From the NCBI GenBank assembly GCA_015680685.1, contig MNCI01023539.1, positions 542,964 to 606,963 of the forward strand: a DNA stretch of 64,000 nt, read 5' to 3'. Under the pieces are notes generated by a model. It saw only the letters and a program-made list of their open reading frames with translations, did not search any database and was not told the DNA's origin. Shown one piece after another: positions 56,111 through 64,000 of this stretch. The DNA is from Gnetum montanum. Lineage: Eukaryota > Streptophyta > Gnetopsida > Gnetales > Gnetaceae. Position 1 is the first letter of the stretch. Every line of letters begins with the position of its first letter. The position numbers and the translations under genes are program-made.

Positions 56111-56415
56111 ATGGCCATCTCCCCCAAAACTAAGTTGAAAGGAGGAGATTCAAAATATTGAGAGTCGTTGTCCATCTGATGAGGTGTTTGTTTCACTAGC
56201 TTACTTAGGCTCATGGAAAGGTTTGACTTGTTGTATGTTGACTAGTTGCTCCTGTCTAGGCTCTTAGGTTTGTAGATCAACATAGCCCTAGAAGGAAAAT
56301 TATCATAAATGATATAAGGCCCTTTCCACAATGTTTATAACTTAGTTCATTGAGGTACATGTGTGGGGTTTTAGTAGAGGACCTTATCTTCTAGTTGAAA
56401 CTTAACTTTCCTAAT
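56111..56415 (-). pseudogene. Element Q integrase C-terminus, distal part
   Basis: The minus strand has IRKVKFQLEDKVLY, then NPTHVPQ, TLWKGPYIIYDNFPSRAMLIYKPKSL, aligning with P 45,170-45,330. It is interrupted at 56,415 by the LTR of element R; the duplicated bases CTAAT are 56,411-56,415. Several stops are present. Confidence 0.85.
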
Positions 56416-57372
56416 TGATGAGTGGCGAGGTACCCCTACACTCAACCATACAAATATGAGTGTAGAACGTGCGATCTGATTGAACTCCGCAGACTAAATG
56501 CCTACACGCCCCATGGAACAGTTAAGGTTAACCATTCGTTGTCTTCCCAGACTTTCTTGTAGTTGTCATGGTGTATGGTTAAGTAAGTCCAAGGTATATG
56601 ATTTTTATAGTTTTTTTTGTTTATGTCTCCTATGCTATTGAGGTGAAGGGTTAAGAAACTAATTACTAATTCTAACTAATGACTAAGTCTAAATTACCTA
56701 GTGTCAGCATCCGTTCCCACTTACCATACACATCCTTAACTAATGTAATGGCTACCAAATGCTAATTGTTACTGAGATTACCACGTGTAACGCATGTGCT
56801 CTAAGTGGTCGTACTGAGGCACTTAACTAGGAGGAAAGGGTTGAGAAAGCTAATCTAGCCTAAGTGTGATGAGCAACCAATTCCTTGATTATCCGTACAC
56901 ATCCTTAAATGCTCGTAATCAAGTCGTACTCATTCTACGTTTCTAGCCTAAGTGCGATGAGCACCCGATTCCTTGATTATCCGTACACATCCTTAGATGC
57001 TCGTAATCAAGTCGTACTCATTCCACATTACTAAGAGAGAAAGAAATAAATAACATTAAAATAAAATCCTATTCCATGCACTGGAAGGTTTATCTAGGAA
57101 GTTCGTCTTTATTGTTGTACACAACTTGTGTTTAGGTACAATGTTGCTCGAATAAAGATCCGTTCACTTTAGGACTCCTACTGCGAGCACATGGAAAATA
57201 TTCTATCTCTGGAGTGATCAATCTGCCAGAGTTTTCCTACTTCTACCCTATGATGAGGAAAGAAGGGAGAGCCACCTCTTATTTATAGATATTATGGTGC
57301 ACTGCAATATCGTAGGGGAAGACACAATATCGCGTACGCGATATTGCAGCCTATGCGAATCGCATCTCATCA
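56416..57372 (-). repeat. 3' LTR of element R
   Basis: This is a 957-bp LTR, TGATGAGTGGCGAGGTACCCC to CGCATCTCATCA. The U5 has two tandem copies of an 88-bp unit (about 56,865-57,035). The U3 contains a perfect 22-bp palindrome at 57,325-57,346 centred on CGCGTACGCG. A TATA-like box lies near 57,278-57,292. Confidence 0.92.
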
Positions 57373-59352
57373 TACCCCCATGACTGAATAAAAACTCGTC
57401 CTCGAGTTTCTTACAAAATACTGGGAAGGTATGGGATTATTGAGGGGAATGGAACTAATGGAATGACATGTGAACGAATCATCATTACAAAACTTGACAA
57501 AATTGGTGTTCATGACAACAAGGGTGAACACCTTATTACATTGACATCAGGTCTTAGTTGGCAGTTGAGAATGAGAGAGAGAGAAAAAAGTGTTGCTGCT
57601 GCCAACGCCAAGATTGCACCTTTCATTGTCCAACAGTAAGTGCACCATCGATCTTGCTCCTTGCATAGCTACTATAGCATTGCTCCATTCCATGTGTTCC
57701 CTCTAGATCCGGTCTGTTATTGCATGATCGCCATCTGCACACACAACACAATCTTATATTAGCAAGGGTAAATGAATCATCATGTAATTGATACCTTACT
57801 TCGGTGTAAGTCCATTGGCTAGGTTGTGGTATGGCTGATTACGGATCTAGAGATATAATATTGATGACTATCGAAGGTGTAGGGGTTAGGAAAAAATCAA
57901 AAAAATTGGGGCTAAGAGAAAATCGAAAAAATCGGGCCCCGTACCCCCATGACTAACCGTGAACCTCGGTAGCGTTAGAATGGAGAAAGAAAAGGAATAA
58001 GAAAAATAGATAAAAAGGGACAACTATGACATCGATGAAATGGATGTCAAGATGAAAATGAACAAAATAAAATTAATTGCAAAAATGTTAGGGAAAAGAA
58101 GTGAACTAATGCATCAAATAGGAATGTCAGTGGGTCCTCCCCAAAGCAGGCTCATGCCGTTGATGCCCTGACAAACCCACATTCAAAGAGTCCGTAGGCT
58201 CTAGGAATGTCATTTGGAACAAGAGTTAAAGTCTTAACCACAAGCGTTTACCAAAAAGAAAACAATGCGTCAACCAAAATATATACACTAATGATACAAC
58301 CAGAAATGAGGTGAACAATGGAGAGAAGGGTGGAGAGAAGAGAATGGAATGGAATCCCAAGTACAAGGTGGTGTACAGCCCCTTGTGGATTTCATGATTA
58401 ATGGAACTTGGCAAGTCTCATTCCAACTCTGGCCTCAAACAAACCACTTCTAGTGACTTCGCATTAATGCATTTGGCCAATCTATCCTATTGAAGTAACA
58501 AGAATGCCTTTGCCCAAGAGCCACCACCATTCCGACGAAACAAATGAGGAGAGAAGGGGAAGCGAGAAGGGCCTTGGTTAGAGGAAACAATTTTGGTTCC
58601 ATTACCAGTGCTTGTAGCCCAAGTTTATTTCGTCTAAGGGGTGTGCTTTGAATTCTCACTTTTCTCTTCTCTTCTTTTTTTTTGTTTTTGTTTTTTTCTT
58701 TCTTTTTTTGTTTTGTGTTTTTATGCGTGAGAACCACACCATGTAAAGACTTTGTTATTTTTATTATATTAGCTTCTGATAATTGAGTAACATTGGAACA
58801 ACAAGAAAACTCAAGAAGAAAACATCCAAGCACCCAAGAGAATGGCCAATACAAAAGCATCAAGTTCCCTTGAAGTCATACCCTTTTCAATCCTTGAGTC
58901 CTTCCTTAGTCTGAGAAATGCCCAGTCATCGATTTGTTAAAGTTTTTATTATTGAATGGGACTGTACATTTCCAAGCCGAGAGAGACCATAGAAACTGGT
59001 GGATGGATGGATGAAGTGATCTCATTACCTACCATATCAAAAGAAACATACCTTAGTATCAACATCGTGACTTAAAGGTAAAAACCAAACATTAGCAATT
59101 AACATGAAAACAGTTCATACCATCATTCCGAACACTTATTGGGTGACAAACTTACAGGGTGGATCACACACTAACACACACCAAAAAATGGAAAATTATA
59201 ACAATGATGTAAAACAAAAACAAGAAAAGTTAAAGAAATTTGTAAAACAAAAAGGTGTAAGACAAAAACATGTAAAAAAAATGTGTAAAATAAAAACATT
59301 GTAAAAAAAAAACTTAAAAGAACTGAGGGCCTCATATGGTTAGCATAGGTGG
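57373..59352 (-). other. Element R 3' region with three polypurine-like motifs
   Basis: CAGTCATGGGGGTA abuts the 3' LTR (57,373-57,386). AGTCATGGGGGTAC lies at 57,941-57,954, and TCATGGGGGAGATGG near 59,353-59,368, at the start of the region. A-rich TGTAAAACA-type repeats lie at 59,200-59,310. About 1.98 kb matches P 45,462-47,437 along its length. The 137-codon open stretch at 58,450-58,863 has no intact counterpart in P, O or Q. Confidence 0.75.
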
Positions 59353-59399
59353 CCATCTCCCCCATGACTGAATGGAAAGGGAGAGATCTAAAATAATGA

Positions 59400-60190
59400 A
59401 CATATGTTTGAATTTCTAAGAAGTGTCCAACTTCTCCCAATTGATGTTCTTAGATTAAGGGGTGGAAGTTGGCGACGCTCATATTCCAATGTGTCCATGC
59501 CTTCATTGTTGGCATGGTTTGTTCCCTCAGTTCATTCCATGCATATTTGGTTGCTCCTTCGAGTAGCTGTCAACCATAGGATGTCTACTACTTGTTGTGT
59601 GGTTGCTACATATAGGCATATTTGTTTCAAAGTTTCAAGGGCACACCTATTGCATGGAGGAGGTGTTGTGCATTCCTCCATGTCATCACCCGATGAATCA
59701 CTATATGTGATGCATGGAACTTTCCTCTTCTCGATATTTCAATAAATGTCTATCTTAAAGATTTCCAAGGAAAGTTCACGGATCCTAAGGCATGTGTCCA
59801 CTGTACTTAGCCATGCCCTTCCCATTATAATTGGGAAGTCCCCTTCGTTGTTGTTGACTTTAATCACCAGGAAATTAGCTGGGTAGTACCAACCACACAT
59901 AGTGGTAATGATGTCCTCCACCAATCCCAAGGGAATGGTGATGGACTGGTCTACCAGCTCTAGTTGAATGTTGCTCTTCTTAAGTTGGGGTAGGTTCCAG
60001 GCATGATACATCTCTCGTGAAATTAAGTTAACTCTAGAACCTGAGTCAAGAAGAGCCCTATGTGGTTCATTTTTGGTGATTTGGAGATAGATTAAGGGAC
60101 TCTTAGGGTTAGTTAATTTTTTGGGAAGGTGGCCTACCTTGATCTAGTCGGTTACGGTATGTGTTAACATAACCATCTGTGTGAAGCTCT
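59400..60190 (-). pseudogene. Element R aspartic protease (degraded, active site kept)
   Basis: ALLDSGSRVNLISREMYHAWN has an intact DSG (Asp codon 60,047-60,045). LKKSNIQLELVDQSITIPLGLVEDIITT, GWYYPANFLVIKVNNNEGDFPIIMGRAWLSTVDTCLRIREL follows. A stop near 59,739 and later frameshifts break it. After the WEKLDTS-like residues the frame runs straight into the post-integrase sequence at about 59,420. Confidence 0.88.
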
Positions 60191-60299
60191 GTTGTTGGAT
60201 GAAAGGGTGCTTCGAAGTGTTAGATGGTGGAGGAGTGTACATGGGCTCAACCGCTTGTTGTTGCGAGAGTTTGTCTAGGCTTTTGGTTCTGAAGAAAGG

Positions 60300-62669
60300 T
60301 CTTCTCTTTTTATAGTTGTCAGAACCAGTAGTAGGTTGAATATTTACTACTCTGTAGCGTGGCGTTGCTACGGTTGAGTGGGAAGTTCCCCTTGCATTGT
60401 TGGAGTAGGAGGTGTTATGGAAACTACCGGTGGAAGAGGTGTGGATGGATTAGGAGGATGGTATGGGTATGGAGTGTCTCTCGGAGGAGAAGGAGTCCTC
60501 CTAAAGTACTCTTGAATTTGGTAGTGACATTGGGGAGTTGTGTGACCCATGGAGTCACTTGGAGAAATCGGTTGCTGCACATAATAACCATATGGATCAG
60601 GCTATCGGTAAGGGTATTGATGTTTCGGTGGTAGCATCCCCCATGATTGTGGGTATTTCCACTACTGATGTTGTCCAATGGATTGTGGTGGAGTTTCACT
60701 TGGATAGTACGTTAACAGTTGGTGGAACTACCTTGGGTTACCTTGGGGATAAGGTAACCTTCAGGGTGTTTTCCATTGGTTAAGTCTCGGATTAAGTGCA
60801 TACATCCCAGACTCTTGTAGATGTGAGATGATTGGACAACATCCCTTAGGATGGTCATAGTAGCAGATCTCACATCCACTATCATCTTCTATGTTCGAAT
60901 CCACAACCACATTGGAGTTAGTAATTTTTCCCTTACCCTTGTTATGTGTAGGGCCTAAATCTCTCCGCTTTGTCTTACCTTTGTCACTAGCTTGTTCTAC
61001 CTTAGACTCTTCTACAATTTTTAAGATAGTTTCAATTTTAGAGTCTAAGGAACTCCATATGTCATCTACCTTAGCCACTATTTCTGTTGTTAACTTTTGA
61101 ATCGGCAAGGTTTTCCTATTCACCAACTCTTCGATTGGTGACTCATCCTCTTCATCGCAAAATTTCACTCCCTTCTTTCGAAGAGAGGGATCACGGTTGT
61201 ATTCTTCTGCACTTTTCCTTTTTTGTAGCTCACCTTCTTCTTTTGCTAGTTGCTCTAACAAGTGATGAACTTCATGGGCTCTGAGTTCTGATAACCTCCC
61301 TTGGGCATAAGTCCCAAGGGTTCTCCTAGTTTCATGTCTGAGCCCATCTACGATGTGGCGGATTTGATCTCACTAAGCATAACCATGGCCCAGGCAACAA
61401 TGTAGCAATGTATAATATTGGGCATGGTAGTATCCAAGGGTTCATGAATACCTTGCTTCCATCCTTGGATCTACTTATGCAAATTGGACACTCTGGAGTA
61501 CATCTGATACTTATCGTTGAATAGTTCTAACATTGTACTCCACCTCCTGATGGTTTCCAGTTCTAAGGATTGGTACCAGCTCTCTTCTTCCTTGGTGAGT
61601 GTCCTGGGAAATAACTTAAGTTTTTGCCACTCATTCTATTATTTTTCAAGGCATAGGAATCATGAAATGCCTATAAATGATGTTGTGGATCCATGTTGTA
61701 TCCCCCCTCAAAGTGTGGGATGTTGTTCATGTCTAAACACTTGATTCGACTATCTTTTAAATGCCTTGTTGGGATTCTTACTGCCTCTGTTATATCAAGC
61801 ATACTTCAGGTTGCAAGTAGGGGCTCGTCATGATCATCTCTTTCATGACGCCTGTGATGTCTTCATGGTTCCCTACTTTCCCTTCATTCATGCCCTTGTC
61901 CTCTCTCTCAACTCTCTCGTTGAGGTCTCTCATTTTTCTTACTTTTATCCTCTTCGTCATGCCCTTCATGATTGCACCCTGATGTGGAAGGAGAGGGTGA
62001 GTGATGTAAAGAAGGAGAAGAAGAAGGAGAACCATCACCATGATGATGTTTCCTACCTTCTCTTCTGTTATCCCTACCCCGATCATGGTGACGATCAAAG
62101 TGCCCATCCTTATCTTTTGTTGTTCCCTCTGTGAATAGTTGGCGTTCACGGGAATTAGAACTAGGGTTGTGTATCGTTGAGTGTAGGTTTTGATACCCAA
62201 CCTCCTTACCATTTTTGGGAGGGGAAACATCTCTTGCCATTGTGAGTGGTTCACCATCTCTAGTTTCACTTAGGACGTGCGGGACTTCTTTGCCCTTCAA
62301 TAGTGTATGTTGGCTCTCCTGCCTTGAGTCCTTGATACATTGCAAGGTTGTAGGATAGTAATCCCTTGAGTTGAAATATGCTACAACGTATTCAGCATAT
62401 AATTCTGTCATGCCAATTTGTGCCAAAGCATGGAGAAGCATGTTGGGGACTGCACGATCCGGAGGTAACACTATGTTACCTTGTAGGCCTCTCCAGTGTA
62501 TCTGTTCATCTTGATGGAAGATAAAAGTAAAATTGGGAACATACTCATCGGGATGAGTATATTCCACCCTATATTGTTGAGGAACTGGCTGATTTAGGTT
62601 ATGTGTTTTTGATTGCCGACTGTCCTTTGTATTATCCCTTGGTGATGTGCTCTTATGAGAAGAAGGCAT
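60300..62669 (-). pseudogene. Element R gag (degraded, best-preserved N-terminus)
   Basis: The ATG at 62,669 opens 253 codons: MPSSHKSTSPRDNTKDS, YTHPDEYVPNFTFIFHQDEQ, LQGNIVLPPDRAVPNMLLHALAQIGM, then the segment missing in S1-S3 (KEVPHVLSETRDGEPLTM onward). A charged and Ser/His-rich stretch (DRHHDRGRDNRREGRKHH, SPSSSPSLHHSPSPS) follows up to a stop at 61,908. The gag core continues at about 61,700-61,250. A 166-codon open part (61,261-60,761) carries GCEICYYDHPKGCCPIISHL. The Pro-rich linker reaches about 60,300. Confidence 0.9.
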
Positions 62670-62792
62670 TATTATTTATTGGTGTGCTAATTATCATTAT
62701 ATAATTATTTATCTTGATTAATCAGAAGGTTTGTTTAGGCTCCCAATGATGTAAATGATCTCTTATGTCCTACTTAGCGCACAAACACTTGG

Positions 62793-62810
62793 TCCCCAGC
62801 AACGGCGCAA
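62793..62810 (-). promoter_or_regulatory. Element R primer binding site (tRNA-Asp)
   Basis: The minus strand reads TTGCGCCGTTGCTGGGGA. It matches the tRNA-Asp complement except for one lost G and one transition, and directly abuts the 5' LTR. Confidence 0.82.
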
Positions 62811-63817
62811 TGATGAGTGGCGAGGTACCCCTACACTCAACCATACGAATACAAGCGTAGCACACACGATCTGGTTGAACTCTGTAGACTAAATTCCTAT
62901 ATGCACCATGGAACACTTAAGGTTAACCATTTATTGTCTTCCCAGACTTACTTGTAGTTGTCATGGTGTATGGTTAAGTAAGTCTGAGGTATATGATTTT
63001 TATAGCCTTTTCTATTTATGTCTCCTATGCTATTGAGGTGAAGGGTTGAGAAACTAATTACTAATTATAACTAATGACTAAGTCTAAATTACCTAGCATT
63101 AGCATCCATTTCCACTTACTGTATACACCCTGAACCGATGCAACCGTGGCTACTAAACGCTAATCGTTACTGGGATTAGCACGCGTAATGCACGTACTTG
63201 AAGTGGTCGTACTGAGGCACTTAACTAGGAGGAAAGGGTTGAGAAAGCTAATCTAGCCTAAGTACGATGAGCAACCAATTCCTTGATTATCCATACACAT
63301 CCTTAAATGCTCATAATCAAGTCGTACTCATTTCACGTTTCTAGCCTAAGTGCGATGAGCAATCGATTCCTTGATTATCCGTACACATCCTTAGATGCTC
63401 GTAATCAAGTTGTACTCATTCCACATTACTAAGAGAGAAATCAATAAATAACATTAAAATAAAATCTTATTCCATGCACTACAAGGTTTATCTAGGAAGT
63501 TCGTCTTTATTTTCATACACAACTTGTGTCAGGTACAATGTTGCTCGAATAAAGATCTGTTCACTTTAGGACTCCTACTGTGGGCACATGGAAAATATTC
63601 TATCTCTGGAGTGATCAATTTGCCAGAGTTTCCCTACTTCAAGTTTATGATGAGGAAATAAGGGAGAGCTGCCTCTTATTTATAGATATTATAGCGCACC
63701 ACGATATTGTAGGGGAAGATGTGATATCGCGTACGCAATATCGCATGGGATGCAATATCGCGACGACCATGATATTGCGTACGTGATATCGTGGCCTATG
63801 CGAATCACGTCTCATCA
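62811..63817 (-). repeat. 5' LTR of element R
   Basis: This is a 1,007-bp LTR, TGATGAGTGGCGAGG to CACGTCTCATCA. It has the same two tandem units as the 3' LTR (about 63,258-63,430). The U3 at 63,690-63,810 contains five or more GATATC/GATATT palindromic units. It differs from the 3' LTR by roughly 10 percent over the stretches I compared. The outer edge meets CTAAT. Confidence 0.92.
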
Positions 63818-64000
63818 CTAATTCTAAGGTCATGGTGCTTTTTGTTAAATTCCTTATGTAACTTGTTAAATGACAGGGCCACCAATCGATTTTTGTCTAG
63901 CAAGTTGAGATTCATTAATCTTTCTTTTTATGCTAGACTTAAATCAAAGTCAAGGTCACAAGCCATTAAAAGTGTATAGAGCTTAAATTGAATAGGAAGT
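63818..64000 (-). pseudogene. Element Q integrase C-terminus, proximal part
   Basis: The minus strand encodes LYTLLMACDLDFDLSIKRKI, then LLDKNRLVALSFNKL-like residues with frameshifts, aligning with CTLSMACELHLDLDLAQKQ in P (45,012 onward). It is the continuation of the frame at 56,415 and runs off the right edge. Confidence 0.8.

Larger units (their letters stand above)
56416..63817 (-). mobile_element. Element R: complete gag-protease-only LTR retrotransposon
   Basis: Two minus-strand LTRs (3' at 56,416-57,372, 5' at 62,811-63,817) are flanked by CTAAT at 56,411-56,415 and 63,818-63,822, inside the integrase of Q. Between them are primer site, gag, protease, then directly the 3' region and polypurine tract. 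RT, RNase H and integrase are absent. The protease-to-3' region junction (about 59,420) is the same as in S1 and S3. At 7.4 kb it is about 2.6 kb shorter than P. It has clear structural signs of real retrotransposition, so enzymes must have been supplied in trans. Confidence 0.92.
53304..64000 (-). mobile_element. Element Q: Athila-type element, 3' part, running off the right edge
   Basis: The minus-strand 3' LTR (53,304-54,162), polypurine tract, 3' region (54,163-56,110) and integrase C-terminus (56,111-56,415) are followed by element R. The same integrase then continues at 63,818-64,000. The rest of pol, gag and the 5' LTR lie beyond the window. The target duplication cannot be checked; the five bases at the left are TATCG. 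Confidence 0.85.

Noticed and set aside
56865-57035. Direct repeats with internal stems, considered as a CRISPR-like array
   Set aside because: There are only two long units, in the U5 of a plant LTR, repeated at the same place in every family LTR. There are no spacers and no cas genes.
58450-58863. A 137-codon open frame in the R 3' region, considered as an env-like gene
   Set aside because: The corresponding DNA in P, O and Q is recognisable but the frame is broken at different places. There is no signal peptide and membrane pattern shared between copies, and the Lys-rich middle comes from an A/T-rich repeat.

Overview
The window is nuclear DNA from a plant, most likely a seed plant with a large, repeat-rich genome. 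It has no bacterial features (no operons or ribosome binding sites) and no convincing intact host gene. Nearly everything recognisable is transposon. The dominant class is Ty3 (gypsy) LTR retrotransposons of the Athila type. The evidence is a primer site complementary to tRNA-Asp (TGGYRCCGTTGCCGGGGA type), a single gag-protease-RT-RNase H-integrase order, an RT active site reading FMDD followed by FSTYG, and a long 3' region before the right LTR. All copies are old: every gag/pol reading frame has stops and frameshifts, and paired LTRs differ by roughly 7-10 percent by eye, often as C/T and G/A changes. The species cannot be named from this sequence.

Layout. (1) 1-1,324: the 5' LTR of a minus-strand element that runs off the left edge. 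(2) 1,325-8,261: AT-rich DNA with a decayed RTE-type LINE, an unrelated LTR with a methionine-type primer site followed by a coiled-coil reading frame, and a tRNA-like SINE candidate. (3) 8,262-37,793: one very large nested minus-strand element, called O here, bounded by the target-site duplication ATGGT. It holds two later insertions. One is a region of about 5.8 kb carrying a second coiled-coil reading frame. The other is a 13.6 kb insert flanked by CCTGG, made of three LTR-gag units in inverted arrangement (S1, S2, S3). (4) 38,344-48,384: element P, plus strand, bounded by GATAC, the only copy with every pol domain in one piece. (5) 49,181-50,111: a solo LTR. (6) 53,304-64,000: the 3' part of minus-strand element Q, whose integrase is interrupted by element R (56,416-63,817, TSD CTAAT). 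R is a complete LTR element with gag and protease only.

How they relate. P, O and Q have or had a full pol. S1, S3 and R share one deletion junction that removes RT, RNase H and integrase (about 2.9 kb relative to P) but keeps gag, protease, the 1.9 kb 3' region, primer site and LTRs. They are best read as a non-autonomous family that multiplied using enzymes from P-like partners. The most interesting points are this gag-protease-only family, the inverted multi-unit insert inside O, the two coiled-coil reading frames with no recognised relative, and dense GATATC-type palindromes packed into the very short U3 of the LTRs.
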